Origin: Chloroflexota bacterium
GTDB lineage: Bacteria > Chloroflexota > Anaerolineae > JAAEKA01
Direction: 5' to 3'
Assembly (NCBI GenBank): GCA_029558955.1
Contig: JAKQCW010000136.1
Location: 1-54,819, forward strand
DNA: 54,819 nucleotides
Shown here one piece after another: positions 9,042 through 18,370 of the stretch. The first letter of the stretch is position 1. Each line of letters opens with the position of its first letter. The position numbers and the translations under genes are program-made. The notes beneath the pieces are model-generated. The model was not told the origin of the DNA. It saw nothing but the letters and a program-made list of their open reading frames with translations, and made no database searches.

Positions 9042-10589
9042 CTACTTGGCATAGTCCACCGCGCGCGTTTCCCGAATCACCGTGACCTTGATCTGGCCTG
9101 GATACTCCAGGTTATCCTCGACCTTCTTGGCGATATCGCGCGAGAGGGCGATGGCGGCCAGATCGTCGACCACGTTGGGCTTGACCACGATCCTGATCTC
9201 CCGTCCGGCCTGGATGGCGTAGGACTGCTCCACCCCCTCGAAGGAGTTGGCCATGTCCTCCAGCGCAGTCACCCGGCGCAGGTAGGTTTCCAGCGCCTCG
9301 CGGCGGGCGCCGGGCCGTGCGCCCGACACCGCGTCGGCCGCCTCGACCAGGATCGCCTCCAACGTCTCAGGCTCCACCTCATGGTGGTGGGCGGCGATGA
9401 TGTTGACCACCTTGGGCGGCACCCCGTAGCGGCGGGCGATGTCCGCGCCCACCAGCGCGTGCGGCCCTTCCACCTCGTGCGTAACCGCCTTGCCCAGGTC
9501 GTGCAGCAGGCCGCCCATCTTGGCCAGCCGCACATCCGCGCCCAGCTCCGCGGCCAGCACGCCGGCCAGGTGGGCAGTCTCCACGGCGTGATAGAGCTGA
9601 TTCTGGCCGTAGCTGGTGCGGAAACGCAGACGGCCCAGCAGCTTGATCACCTCGGGGTGCAGCCCTTGCAGGCCAGTGTCGTAGGTGGCCTGCTCGCCCG
9701 CCTCCCAGATCACCTGCTCGACCTCCTGCTGCGCCTTTTGCACTTCCTTTTCGACGCGGGCGGGGTGGATGCGGCCATCGACCACCAGCTTCGACAGGGT
9801 AAGGCGCGCCACCTCGCGGCGCACCGGGTCGAAGCTGGAGATGATCACCGCCTCGGGCGTGTCATCCACGATCAGGTCGACGCCGGTGGCCTGCTCGATG
9901 GAACGGATGTTGCGTCCCTGGCGGCCGATGATGCGGCCTTTCATCTCGTCGTTGGGCAGCGGCACCGAGGCGATGGTGGTCTCGGCCACCTGCTCCGACG
10001 CCACGCGCTGGATGGCCATGGTGACAATCTTGCGGGCGCGGCGCTCAGCCTCCATCTGCGCCTCCGCCTCCACCTCGCGGATGACCCGCGCCATGTCATG
10101 GCGGGTTTCATCGCGCACCGAGTCCAGCAACAGTTGCTTGGCCTCCTCCGGGCTCAGGCCCGAGATACGCTCCAACTCCTTTTGCTGCAAGGACTCCAGC
10201 TTGTCCAGATCGGCGGTCCGTTTTTCGAGACTCTTCTGCCGCTTCTGCAAGCTTTTGTCCCGGCCGTCCAATTCTTCCAGCTTGCGATCAAGGGTCTCCT
10301 GGCGTCGCTGCAGACGCTCTTCCTGGCGGCGCAGATCGCGCCGCCGGTTGTTGGTTTCCTGCTCCATCTCCTCGCGCAGGCGAACATGCTCCTCTTTGAG
10401 CTGCAGTTCGGCCTGGGTGCGCAACTGATCGACGGTACGATCAGCGTCACGGACGATCTCCTCGGCCCGGCTGTTGGCCGACTTGATGCGTTCAGCGTTG
10501 AGATAGCGAAATAGGAAGAGACCGATGACCGCACCAAGAGCCAGGCCCATCAACAGGCCCAGCAGCGTCACAATGACTGGTGTTTGCAT
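9042..10589 (-). CDS. rny: Ribonuclease Y
   Basis: 515 residues, the standard length. Order: N-terminal membrane helix (residues 5-28), a long charged coiled coil (~30-190), a KH RNA-binding domain ([19 protein letters not shown], ~215-235) and an HD domain with [12 protein letters not shown] and AHHHEVEP as metal ligands. RNase Y is the membrane-anchored endonuclease that starts mRNA decay in many bacteria lacking RNase E. recX is 58 bp upstream on the same strand and spoVS lies downstream behind a terminator. The nearby ricT homologue would be a natural partner. Confidence 0.96.
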   Translation of the reverse strand: MQTPVIVTLLGLLMGLALGAVIGLFLFRYLNAERIKSANSRAEEIVRDADRTVDQLRTQAELQLKEEHVRLREEMEQETNNRRRDLRRQEERLQRRQETLDRKLEELDGRDKSLQKRQKSLEKRTADLDKLESLQQKELERISGLSPEEAKQLLLDSVRDETRHDMARVIREVEAEAQMEAERRARKIVTMAIQRVASEQVAETTIASVPLPNDEMKGRIIGRQGRNIRSIEQATGVDLIVDDTPEAVIISSFDPVRREVARLTLSKLVVDGRIHPARVEKEVQKAQQEVEQVIWEAGEQATYDTGLQGLHPEVIKLLGRLRFRTSYGQNQLYHAVETAHLAGVLAAELGADVRLAKMGGLLHDLGKAVTHEVEGPHALVGADIARRYGVPPKVVNIIAAHHHEVEPETLEAILVEAADAVSGARPGARREALETYLRRVTALEDMANSFEGVEQSYAIQAGREIRIVVKPNVVDDLAAIALSRDIAKKVEDNLEYPGQIKVTVIRETRAVDYAK

Positions 10590-10647
10590 CGTTGCTCCTG
10601 GGGCGCCGCCGCGGCGGCGCCTGCTAGTTTATCGGTTAATGGCTGAA

Positions 10648-11307
10648 TCAAAGCCAGCCACTTTCCTCCGCCCCGTCATCAGCGCCCTCACGCAACTCCG
10701 CCCAGAGCTGACCGACCACCGGCCAGACCACGTCGTGGGGAAAGCCACGCCGCAGCAGGTAGCCGCCCAGCTTTTGGCGAAAGGCGTGCTGATCCAGGTT
10801 TTCATAGCGCCGGGCCTGGGCCAAGCCGGCGCGGTAGGCGCTCTCGGTGCTGTCAACAGCTTGCAGCGCCTGGTTGATAATGCTGTCGGCAACGCCCTTC
10901 TGGCGCAGTTCCTGGCGCAACGCCAGCGGCGCACGCGGCCTGAACTGCTCGCGATTGCTCACCCAGAAACGAGCGAATGCTTCATCATCCAGATAGCCGG
11001 CGTTTTGCAGGCGTCCGATGACGATCTCGATGGTTTCGGCGGACAACTCCTGCTGGCTGAGCAGGCGTCGTACCTCGGCGCTGCTGCGCGGCCGGCTGGC
11101 CAGAAAGCGCAGCGCCCGCTCATAGGCCCGCTGCGCCGCGTCCTGGCCTTGCAGGCTGGCGATCTCGTCCTCGCCAAGGCTCTGGCCGATGCGCAGCGAG
11201 GCCGCGATCAGCGCCGGCAGGCCAAACGCATAGCTGCCGTCCAGGTAGACGTTCACGCGCTCCGGGTTGCGCTTCTGGAAGCGCAGCGCCGTGATGGTAG
11301 CGGTCAC
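10648..11307 (-). CDS. recX: Regulatory protein RecX
   Basis: 219 residues from a GTG at 11307 (first residues VTATITALRFQKRNPERVNV, the usual RecX opening). An ATG at 11358 is in frame but lies inside an intrinsic terminator stem, so it is unlikely. Three tandem three-helix RecX modules are visible, for example ERALRFLASRPRSSAEVRRLL, YLDDEAFARFWV and KLGGYLLRRGFP. RecX inhibits RecA filament growth. No recA is in the window. rny follows 58 bp downstream. No clear ribosome site precedes the GTG, so the start is uncertain by a few codons. Confidence 0.85.
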   Translation of the reverse strand: MTATITALRFQKRNPERVNVYLDGSYAFGLPALIAASLRIGQSLGEDEIASLQGQDAAQRAYERALRFLASRPRSSAEVRRLLSQQELSAETIEIVIGRLQNAGYLDDEAFARFWVSNREQFRPRAPLALRQELRQKGVADSIINQALQAVDSTESAYRAGLAQARRYENLDQHAFRQKLGGYLLRRGFPHDVVWPVVGQLWAELREGADDGAEESGWL

Positions 11308-11337
11308 AGTCGTCGCCTGTCGAAGCCTGGAGGCCAC

Positions 11338-11378
11338 AAAAAAACAAGCTGCGGCCATGCTTGGCGGCCACAGCTTGT
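11338..11378 (-). terminator. Intrinsic terminator just upstream of recX
   Basis: Stem ACAAGCTGCGGCC (11344-11356) with GGCCACAGCTTGT (11366-11378), one mismatch, 9-nt loop, then seven T on the minus strand (A run 11338-11344). It points toward recX, whose start is about 30 nt further. No protein gene lies upstream on this strand before the plus-strand tilS, so the terminated transcript must be a non-coding RNA or an attenuated recX leader. Confidence 0.8.
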
Positions 11379-12035
11379 TGCTCCAGTGTCAGCGACGTGT
11401 AGATGCATCAGAAGCATCGGCCAGGATGCCATGCGCGCTGCATGGCACACAACCGGCGTTAGCCTGATGCGGGCACCGTTCGGAACGACCCTGCGTCAGC
11501 GGCAGATGACAGGACTGACGTCAATAGTTCACGACTTCTCACGCAAAAGCAGTTGCGAACGCCAGGTTCTCTGCCCAAGGCAGTCTTGGCGTCCTGGCGC
11601 TGACGCGAGGCAAAAACCGTGAAACACTGGCCATGGATGGATCTGGCGCCGGAGCTGCTGCCGGCAGGGCTGATCGACGGTGCGCTGTTTTCAGAGGCGT
11701 GAGGTGCGCACGTGGCGCCGGCCGGCGCCGCCGCACCTCACGCGATGACATGCTGGATGTGATTTCGGGCTGTGACCCGCGGGCTGGGCAGCGTCGGTGC
11801 GCCGCACAGCCAGTCATGGAACAGATCTCTGGCCGCGATGACGATGAAAAGCGGCGCAGAGGCATGGGAAAGACGGTTGTCAAGCTAAATCGAACGAATG
11901 TCAGCGAGAGACATCCGCTGAAAAGATTAAGACACCATTAGTGTACATCAGAAGGCGATAAAAATCAAGTCGAATTTGGCGCTGCACACAAAAAGCCGAC
12001 GCTGGGCCCGCCGGCGGCGCAGAGAAGGCAGAAGT
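11379..12035. other. Hairpin-rich non-coding region between recX and tilS
   Basis: No convincing gene on either strand. Clear stems: GATGC/GCATC (11402-11418); perfect TGCCATGC/GCATGGCA (11427-11447); CTGATGCGGG with CCCTGCGTCAG (11464-11499) enclosing CGTTCGGAACG; CGCCAGG/CCTGGCG (11560-11599) enclosing CTGCC/GGCAG; and GTGAGGTGCG/CGCACCTCAC (11699-11741) enclosing the 16-bp palindrome GGCGCCGGCCGGCGCC. With the terminator at 11338-11378 this looks like a structured RNA on the minus strand. RNase P RNA, tmRNA and SRP RNA signatures were looked for and not found. Confidence 0.5.
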
Positions 12036-12058
12036 GCCACGATTCTGACAAAACGTGC

Positions 12059-12064
12059 TACAAT
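12059..12064 (+). promoter_or_regulatory. -10 box of tilS (leaderless geometry)
   Basis: TACAAT ends exactly 6 nt before the tilS ATG at 12071, so transcription would start at or within a base or two of the start codon. The -35 is weak (TGCCAC, 12035-12040). Confidence 0.6.
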
Positions 12065-12070
12065 CCGGCC

Positions 12071-13564
12071 ATGGATCTGCTGCACCAAGTCCAACGTACC
12101 CTTCGGCGCTATCGGCTGCTCTCCCCTGACCGTGCGCTGGTCGTCGGGGTGTCGGGCGGACCCGATTCGCTCTGCCTGCTGCACCTGCTGCACAGGCTGG
12201 CGCCGGCGCGGGGCGTGCCGCTGCACGTGGGCCACCTGCACCACGGCCTGCGCGGGGCAGAGGCCGACGGAGACGCAGCCTTCGTCGCGGCGCTGGCCGC
12301 GGACTGGGGCTTGCCCTGCACGGTGGAGCGGGCCGACGTGCCCGCGTTGGCGCGGCAGACCGGCGCGTCGCTGGAGGAGGCCGCGCGCGTGGCGCGCTAC
12401 GCCTTTCTGGGCCGCCTGGCAGCCGAAATCAACGCCCAGGGGGTGGCCGTGGGCCACAACGCCGATGACCAGGCCGAGACAGTCCTGATGCACTTTCTGC
12501 GCGGCAGCGGGCTGGCCGGGCTGCGCGGCATGCAGCCGCTCAGCCGCATGCCGCGGCCGCAGTTGCCCGCTGGGCGCCAGCCCTTGCCCGGCGACCATGA
12601 GCGCCTGATCCGGCCGCTGCTGTTCGTCCCCCGCGCCGAGATTCTGGCCTACTGCGCCGAACATGGCCTGCACGCGCGCTACGATCAGTCCAACGAGGAC
12701 ACGACGTTCTTCCGCAACCGGCTGCGCCACGAACTGCTGCCGCTGCTGGCGCAGTACAACCCCCAGGTGCGCCGAATCCTGGGCAACACGGCCGCGGCGC
12801 TGGCCGATGACCACGCGCTGGTGCGCCGCGATCTGCTGGCAGCCTGGCCGGGCATTCTGCTCCAGGGCGACGATACCTATCTGGTGTTCGACCTGGCCGG
12901 CTGGCGCGCCCTGCCCATGGCCTTGCAGCGCGGCGTGCTGCGCGAGGCCATCCACCGCCTGCGGGCCAGCCTGCGCGACGTCTCCTTCCTCCACGTGGAC
13001 AACGCGCTCAACCTGCTGCACGAGGGCGCAGCCGGCGACCGCATGACCCTGCCGGCCGGGCTGGAGCTGGTGCTGGGCTACGACCGTTTCGCCGTCGGCG
13101 CGCAGGGCGTTGCGCTGCCGGTGAACGATCTGCCGCAGATGGGCGTGGAAGGGCTGTCGCTGGCTGTGCCGGGCAGCGTCAGGCTGGCCGGCTGGCAGTT
13201 GGCGCTGACGCAGTTGCCGCGGGCCGAGCTGCCGGCCGACTGGCAAGAGAACGCCGACCGCTGGCAGGTCTGGCTGGACGCTGACCTGCTGGGGCCAACG
13301 CCGGCGCTGCGCACCAGGCGGCCGGGCGACCGCTTCCAGCCGCTGGGCTTGGCCGGGCGCAGCAAGCTGCTGGCCGAATTCTTCACCGGCGTCAAGCTCC
13401 CGGCCCCGGCCCGCGATCGCTGGCCCCTGCTGGTCGCCACGGCCGGCGACATCGCCTGGGTCTGCGGCCTGCACATGGACGAGCGCGTCAAGGTCACGCC
13501 CGCCACCGCACGCGTCGTCCACGTCACCCTGCGCCCCCTGGGGCCCGGGGCAACGCCGCCCTAG
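12071..13564 (+). CDS. tilS: tRNA(Ile)-lysidine synthetase
   Basis: 497 residues. The N-terminal PP-loop ATPase motif SGGPDSLCLLHLL is near residue 30, followed by the family motifs HVGHLHHGLRG and VGHNADDQAETVLMHFLRGSG; substrate-binding and C-terminal TilS domains complete it (RRPGDRFQPLG). TilS converts C34 of tRNA-Ile(CAU) to lysidine using ATP and lysine, which is essential for AUA decoding. Its -10 box ends 6 nt before the ATG, suggesting a leaderless mRNA. A small ORF and an RlmI-like gene follow at 35 and 71 bp, a likely operon. Confidence 0.94.
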   Translation: MDLLHQVQRTLRRYRLLSPDRALVVGVSGGPDSLCLLHLLHRLAPARGVPLHVGHLHHGLRGAEADGDAAFVAALAADWGLPCTVERADVPALARQTGASLEEAARVARYAFLGRLAAEINAQGVAVGHNADDQAETVLMHFLRGSGLAGLRGMQPLSRMPRPQLPAGRQPLPGDHERLIRPLLFVPRAEILAYCAEHGLHARYDQSNEDTTFFRNRLRHELLPLLAQYNPQVRRILGNTAAALADDHALVRRDLLAAWPGILLQGDDTYLVFDLAGWRALPMALQRGVLREAIHRLRASLRDVSFLHVDNALNLLHEGAAGDRMTLPAGLELVLGYDRFAVGAQGVALPVNDLPQMGVEGLSLAVPGSVRLAGWQLALTQLPRAELPADWQENADRWQVWLDADLLGPTPALRTRRPGDRFQPLGLAGRSKLLAEFFTGVKLPAPARDRWPLLVATAGDIAWVCGLHMDERVKVTPATARVVHVTLRPLGPGATPP

Positions 13565-13599
13565 CCTGCCGGCGGCGCATTCAGCAACCATCACGCATC

Positions 13600-13836
13600 A
13601 TGAAACCACTGACCCACTGGGCCATTCACCACCAACAGAAGCTGCGCATCGCCGGCCGCAGCACGGACGAGATCTGGGGCGCGCTGGCCGGCCCCGACGG
13701 CGCCGTGCAGCCTTTTCGCTACGCGCAAACCACGCTGCTGCTCACCATCGGCGAAGGCGAGGGCCGTCGCGTCCTGCAACTGGACGACTACGGCTTCGAA
13801 CGCCCCGTGGCCGAGGATGAAAACGCCGCCCAATAG
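13600..13836 (+). CDS. Conserved small hypothetical protein
   Basis: 78 residues, no recognised domain, signal or membrane segment. The sequence alternates charged and hydrophobic stretches (STDEIWGALAGPDG, VLQLDDYGFERPV) like a small soluble beta-rich protein. It is accepted as a gene because it fills the gap between tilS and the RlmI-like gene in the same direction with matching codon use; no strong ribosome site is seen. Function unknown. Confidence 0.55.
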   Translation: MKPLTHWAIHHQQKLRIAGRSTDEIWGALAGPDGAVQPFRYAQTTLLLTIGEGEGRRVLQLDDYGFERPVAEDENAAQ

Positions 13837-13907
13837 CCCGTCAAGCGCCGCCGGGAGGGCCCACCTCCGGCCGCGCGGGACGGGCGCCGAGCCCATCAGG
13901 AAGCCCT

Positions 13908-15101
13908 ATGTCCACCATCACCCTCAAAGCGGGCCGCGAGAAATCGGTGCGCAACCGCCACCCCTGGCTCTTCTCCGGCGCCATTCAGCAGATCGACGCG
14001 GCCGCGCGGGACGGCGACACGGTCGATGCGTATAGCAACACGGGCCAATGGCTGGCCCGCGGCTACCTCAACCGCCGCTCGCAGATCCAGGTGCGCCTGT
14101 TGAGCTGGCAGGAGAGCGAGACCATCGACGAGGCCTTCTGGCGGCGCCGCTTGCAGCGCGCCATCGCCGGCCGCGCCGCTCTCGCCGCCGATCCGTCCAC
14201 CAACGCCTTCCGTCTGGTCCACGCCGAGAGCGACGGCCTGCCCGGCCTGGTGGTGGACCGCTACGGCGACTGGCTGGTGATGCAGTGCCTGACGCTGGGC
14301 ATCGAGCGGGTCAAGCCGCTGCTGGCGCGGCTGTTGGTCGAGCTCTGCCAGCCGGCCGGCATCGTCGAACGCTCCGACGTGGATGTGCGCGGGAAGGAAG
14401 GGCTGCGGCCGGTGGTCGGCATGGCGCACGGGGCAGCGCCGGCCGGCCCGGTGGAGATCATGGAGCATGGCCAGCGCTTCCTGGTGGACCTGCTGGGCGG
14501 GCAAAAGACCGGCTTCTACCTGGATCAGCGCCAAAACCGGCAGCGGGTGGCCAGCTATTGCCAGGGCGCCCGCGTGCTCAACGCCTTCAGCTACAGCGGC
14601 GGCTTTGCCGTTCATGCGCTGGCCGCCGGCGCGCAACGCGTGACCAACCTGGACTCCTCGCTGGAGGCGCTGGAGCTGGGCGAGCGCAACCTGGCGCTCA
14701 ACGGCTTCGACCCCGACGCACAGGCCGAGGGGGTGGTCGGCGACGTGTTCCAGGTGCTGCGCGGCTGGCGCGCGGCGGAGGAGCGTTTCGACGTGATCAT
14801 CCTGGACCCGCCCAAGTTCGCCCACAGCCAGCAGCAGGTCGATCGGGCCGCCCGCGCCTACAAGGACATCAACCTGCTGGCCATGCAGTTGCTGCCCCCC
14901 GGCGGCCTGCTGGCCACCTTCTCCTGCTCCGGCCTGGTCAGCGCCGACCTGTTTCAGAAGATCGTCTTCGGCGCGTCGGTGGACGCCGGGCGGGAGGTGC
15001 AGGTGATCGAACGTCTCAGCCAGGGAACGGATCATCCGGTGCTGCTGAGCTTTCCCGAGGGCGAATATCTGAAAGGGCTGATCTGCCGGGTGACAGGGTG
15101 A
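13908..15101 (+). CDS. rlmI: RlmI-like 23S rRNA (cytosine-5)-methyltransferase
   Basis: 397 residues, typical of RlmI (396 in E. coli). An N-terminal PUA domain starts TLKAGREKSVRNRHPWLFSG. A central module with GQKTGFYLDQRQNRQ precedes the Rossmann methyltransferase with NAFSYSGGFAVHAL (SAM motif) and the catalytic region IILDPPKFAHS, with CSCSGLV later (TFSCSGLVS). RlmI makes m5C1962 in 23S rRNA; close paralogues act on other rRNA positions, so the exact site is inferred. AGGAAG precedes the ATG by ~5 nt. It closes the tilS gene group. Confidence 0.85.
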   Translation: MSTITLKAGREKSVRNRHPWLFSGAIQQIDAAARDGDTVDAYSNTGQWLARGYLNRRSQIQVRLLSWQESETIDEAFWRRRLQRAIAGRAALAADPSTNAFRLVHAESDGLPGLVVDRYGDWLVMQCLTLGIERVKPLLARLLVELCQPAGIVERSDVDVRGKEGLRPVVGMAHGAAPAGPVEIMEHGQRFLVDLLGGQKTGFYLDQRQNRQRVASYCQGARVLNAFSYSGGFAVHALAAGAQRVTNLDSSLEALELGERNLALNGFDPDAQAEGVVGDVFQVLRGWRAAEERFDVIILDPPKFAHSQQQVDRAARAYKDINLLAMQLLPPGGLLATFSCSGLVSADLFQKIVFGASVDAGREVQVIERLSQGTDHPVLLSFPEGEYLKGLICRVTG

Positions 15102-15170
15102 CAGGGGAATTTGCCAATTTCCTGCTTTCCGCTTTTACTATGGGCCAGTCACTGAACCGAGGTTACACAT

Positions 15171-16793
15171 ATGCCAAGTCACTGGAAAAAAACAGCCTTT
15201 CTCGCCACATTGTTGCTTCTGACGCTGGCGCTGGCTGGCTGCGGCGGCGCTGACCCGCTGCCCACGCCGACGCCCACCAAGACGTCCCTCCCCGTGGCCG
15301 CGGCGCCCACCGACACGCCGACGGTCACGCCAGGCCCGCCCACCGACACCCCCACCCCCACCGACACGCCGGAGCCCACGGCCACCGCGACGCCGGAGGG
15401 GACGCCCACCCCCGCGCCGACGCCGACGCCTGTGGCCTTCCTTCAGCCCACCCAGGACGACGTCAACACCCGCAAAGGCCCCGGCGTCACCTACGGCAAG
15501 ATCGGCCAGGTGACCAAGGCCGACACCCTGGGCGTCTACGGCAAGAGCGCCGACGGCGGCTGGTACAAGATCTGCTGCGTCAACGGCCAGGAGGCCTGGA
15601 TCTCCAGCCAGTTTGCCCAGCTCAGCGACAGCACGGCGGCCATCCCCGTGGTGGAGGCGCCTGCCCTCACCGCCGAGACCCAGGCCGACTCCGCGCCGGT
15701 GGCCAGCACGTCGGGCGGGTCAGGCGGCCGCACCGGCTTCGTCTACATCGGCAACGTGGAGCCCGCGGTGGACACCGCGCCGCCGGGCAAATATTTCGGT
15801 CTCTGCAACCTGCGGGTCAACCGCCCTGTGCGCCAGCAGCCGCCCGCGGGACGCACCCAGGTCAGCGGCGACATCAACCCCCTGACCGGCCTGCCCATCG
15901 ACCCGGCGCGGCTGAACGAGCGCATCTTCATCGCCCGCTATGGCAACGAGCCGGCCGTGCGCGCCTCCTTTGGCATCGGCGCGGCCGACCTGGTGTTCGA
16001 GGAGCTGATGGACGACCTGAACACCACCCGCTTCACCTCGGTCTGGCTGGGGGGCGATGCGCCGCAGATCGGGCCGCTGCGCTCCTTCCGCAGCACCACC
16101 ATCCAGTTGGCGCAGATCTTCGATGCGCCCATGGCCAGCAGCGGCGCGGAGGGGTCGAACCAGGTTTTCGCCTACCAGGCCGGCATCGAGGACCTGGATG
16201 AGCACTGCTATTCCGGCCCCTACTTCAACAACCCCAACGGCGGCGGCTACCAGAACCGGGTGCTGACCAGCAGCGCCAACCTGCGCAGCTTCATGCAGAA
16301 CAACGGCCTGAACACCGGCGTCAAGATCAAGCCGTTCACCTTCAGCGACGCCGCGCCCAGCGGCGGCCAGGCCGCCAGCCGGGTGGTGATCCCCTACATC
16401 AACCGCGGTTTCTACGAGGTGGAGTGGCGCTACGACCCGGCCAGCGGCCGCTATGCCCGCTTCTCCGGCTCGGGTCGCAACCCGCTGCTGGACGGCAACA
16501 CCGGCCAGCAGGTCACCGCCTCCAACGTGGTCATCATGGAGGTGCAGCACGATCGAACCGACCTGGTGGAAGATGCGGTCAACAGCTACAGCGTGCGCAC
16601 CTACATCGCCGGCCGGGAGGGGCCGGCCACCGTCATCCGCGATGGGGTGGCCATTCAGGGCCGCTGGCGTGCGCAGGATGCCTTCAGCGGGCTGGAGCTG
16701 GTGGACGCCGACGGCAACCCCATTCCCCTCAAGCCGGGCCAGACCTGGTTCCAGGTGGCGCCGCCAGGCTATGGCGTGACCATCGTGGGATAG
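15171..16793 (+). CDS. DUF3048 (YerB-like) lipoprotein with SH3 domain
   Basis: 540 residues. A lipoprotein signal peptide ends in LALAGC (Cys ~24), then a Thr-Pro linker of ~60 residues. A bacterial SH3 domain follows (VNTRKGPGVTYGKIGQVTKAD to EAWISSQFAQL), then a DUF3048 region (NPLTGLPIDP, ARYGNEPAVRASFGIGAADL, IGPLRSFRSTTIQLAQIF) as in Bacillus YerB. It would sit on the outer face of the membrane, bound to cell wall or sugars through SH3; the DUF3048 activity is unknown. GAGG lies 8 nt before the ATG. A terminator-like hairpin follows at 16855-16889. Confidence 0.85.
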   Translation: MPSHWKKTAFLATLLLLTLALAGCGGADPLPTPTPTKTSLPVAAAPTDTPTVTPGPPTDTPTPTDTPEPTATATPEGTPTPAPTPTPVAFLQPTQDDVNTRKGPGVTYGKIGQVTKADTLGVYGKSADGGWYKICCVNGQEAWISSQFAQLSDSTAAIPVVEAPALTAETQADSAPVASTSGGSGGRTGFVYIGNVEPAVDTAPPGKYFGLCNLRVNRPVRQQPPAGRTQVSGDINPLTGLPIDPARLNERIFIARYGNEPAVRASFGIGAADLVFEELMDDLNTTRFTSVWLGGDAPQIGPLRSFRSTTIQLAQIFDAPMASSGAEGSNQVFAYQAGIEDLDEHCYSGPYFNNPNGGGYQNRVLTSSANLRSFMQNNGLNTGVKIKPFTFSDAAPSGGQAASRVVIPYINRGFYEVEWRYDPASGRYARFSGSGRNPLLDGNTGQQVTASNVVIMEVQHDRTDLVEDAVNSYSVRTYIAGREGPATVIRDGVAIQGRWRAQDAFSGLELVDADGNPIPLKPGQTWFQVAPPGYGVTIVG

Positions 16794-16854
16794 CCTGCTG
16801 CCGGCGGCCGCACAACTGACAGACAACGGCCCTTCCGGTCTTGCAAAACAGACG

Positions 16855-16889
16855 ACGGCCCTTCCGAGCTGCCAAATCGGGAGGGCCGT
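16855..16889 (+). terminator. Terminator-like hairpin after the DUF3048 gene
   Basis: Arms ACGGCCCTTCC and GGGAGGGCCGT (one mismatch) with a 13-nt loop, then TCCTTTGTGTT. A near copy of the left arm (ACGGCCCTTCCGG) sits 30 bp upstream at 16826, so two alternative pairings exist. Confidence 0.5.
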
Positions 16890-16934
16890 TCCTTTGTGTT
16901 GCCCTGTCGCGGGACCTTTTCGGGCATCTCACCT

Positions 16935-16964
16935 TTGCCTTTCCGCGGTTCTCTCTGGTATAAT
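16935..16964 (+). promoter_or_regulatory. Promoter of the GH99-like gene (leaderless geometry)
   Basis: -35 TTGCCT (16935-16940), 18-bp spacer, perfect -10 TATAAT (16959-16964), then 6 nt to the ATG at 16971. Confidence 0.75.
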
Positions 16965-16970
16965 CGGGCC

Positions 16971-18338
16971 ATGACTTCACACATGCCGCGTTGCGTCAAA
17001 AATCACTGGCGACTGTTGATGGCCATGGTGCTCGTTGCCGTCACGGCCAGCGCATTGCTGCCTGCCGGCCCGTCACACGCCCAGGGCCCCCGCCTGGTTC
17101 TGGCCTTCTACTACAACTGGTTCGACGAGAACACCTGGACCCCGGCCAAGGTGCCCGATTTCCCCGCCCAAACCTACGCCAGCCGCGACCCGGCCGCCAT
17201 GGAGCGCCACATCGCCCAGGCGCAGGCCGCGGGCATCGACGCCTTCGTGGTGAGCTGGTATGGTCCCGGCGGCGGCAACCAGACCGAGGGCAACTTCGCG
17301 ACCATGCTGGACCTGGCCGCGGCGCGCGGCTTCAAGCTGGCGCTGGATGTGGAGGCCACCAGCCCCTTTGCCGGCGCCGGCTCGGCGGGCGTGGCCGAGA
17401 TGCTGCGCCACGCCCTGGCCACCCACGCCAACCACCCGGCCTATCTGCGGGTCGACGGCAAGCCGGTCTTCTTCTTCTGGCGCCAGCAACGCTTCGGCGT
17501 GGACACCTGGCAGGCCATCCGCGACCAGGTTGACCCCGGCCGCAACAGCATCTGGATCGCCGAGGGGATCGACATGAGCTATCAGGCGGTGTTCGACGGC
17601 CACCACCTCTACTCGGTGACCTGGAACCCGCCCAGCGACGTGGCCTACACTGCCAGCAAGTTCAGCCGCTGGGTGCAGGCCGCGCGCGAGCGCTACGGCA
17701 GCTATCGCTACTGGGTGGCCACCGTCATGCCGGGCTACAACGACACCCGCACCGGCCGCGGCAACGCCTTTGCCCGCGGCCGCGAGGATGGCGCGTATTA
17801 TGTCCAGACCTGGCAGGCAGCCATCGCCAGCAACCCCGACTGGGTGATCATCACCTCCTTCAACGAATGGCCTGAGGGCACCTACATCGAACCCAGCCAG
17901 GCCTATGGCGACCGCTATCTGGGCCTGACCGCCGAATGGGCCGGTCGCTACAAAAGCGGCGAGGGGCAGGTCTACGCCGCGCCCGCGGCGCCCGCGGCCA
18001 GCGCCCCCCCTGCGCCCACGTCAACCCCCGCGCCGACGCCAACCCCCGCGCCCACGCCCAGCTTTGCGGCGCTGCGCGTCGATACCGCGGTTCTCAACCT
18101 GCGCAGCGCGCCGGACACCACGGCCTCCCTGCTTGGCCAGACCACCGCGGGCAGCATTTGGCGCGCGCTGAGCCGGCTGGCCGACGGCAGTTGGTGGCAG
18201 GTGTGCTGCGTCGAGCGCCAACGTGCCTGGGTCAGCGGCCAGTGGGTGCAGCCCATCGGCCCGGCCGCCGCCCTGCAACAAGTCCCTGTGGTCGACTCCG
18301 CCACCAGCAGCGACTGGCGAGGGGTCACAATCGAGTAA
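16971..18338 (+). CDS. Secreted GH99-like glycoside hydrolase with SH3 domain
   Basis: 455 residues. A signal peptide (~residues 1-38, ending GPSHAQG) is followed by a TIM-barrel domain resembling glycoside hydrolase families 71/99: LAFYYNWFDENTW, AGIDAFVVSWYGPGGGNQTE, YLRVDGKPVFFFW and the acidic motif ITSFNEWPEGTYIEPS near the end. GH99 enzymes act on alpha-mannans; the substrate here is unknown. A Pro/Ala/Thr linker leads to a C-terminal SH3 domain (AVLNLRSAPDTTASLLG, QRAWVSGQW) that resembles the one in the upstream DUF3048 lipoprotein. The start is fixed by the promoter, which ends 6 nt before the ATG. hpt follows after 32 bp. Confidence 0.8.
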   Translation: MTSHMPRCVKNHWRLLMAMVLVAVTASALLPAGPSHAQGPRLVLAFYYNWFDENTWTPAKVPDFPAQTYASRDPAAMERHIAQAQAAGIDAFVVSWYGPGGGNQTEGNFATMLDLAAARGFKLALDVEATSPFAGAGSAGVAEMLRHALATHANHPAYLRVDGKPVFFFWRQQRFGVDTWQAIRDQVDPGRNSIWIAEGIDMSYQAVFDGHHLYSVTWNPPSDVAYTASKFSRWVQAARERYGSYRYWVATVMPGYNDTRTGRGNAFARGREDGAYYVQTWQAAIASNPDWVIITSFNEWPEGTYIEPSQAYGDRYLGLTAEWAGRYKSGEGQVYAAPAAPAASAPPAPTSTPAPTPTPAPTPSFAALRVDTAVLNLRSAPDTTASLLGQTTAGSIWRALSRLADGSWWQVCCVERQRAWVSGQWVQPIGPAAALQQVPVVDSATSSDWRGVTIE

Positions 18339-18370
18339 GGTCGCTGCCATTGCCCACCCCGGAGGCCTCC

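Noticed and set aside
11633..11941. 102-codon plus-strand ORF in the non-coding region
   Set aside because: Arg/Gly-rich, no ribosome site, crosses the large palindrome; better explained as structured non-coding DNA.
11338..11941. RNase P RNA, tmRNA or SRP RNA in the region before recX
   Set aside because: The conserved GAGGAAAGTCC, ACAGAA, tmRNA acceptor/TTCGA and GGAAGGAAGCAGC sequences are absent on both strands.
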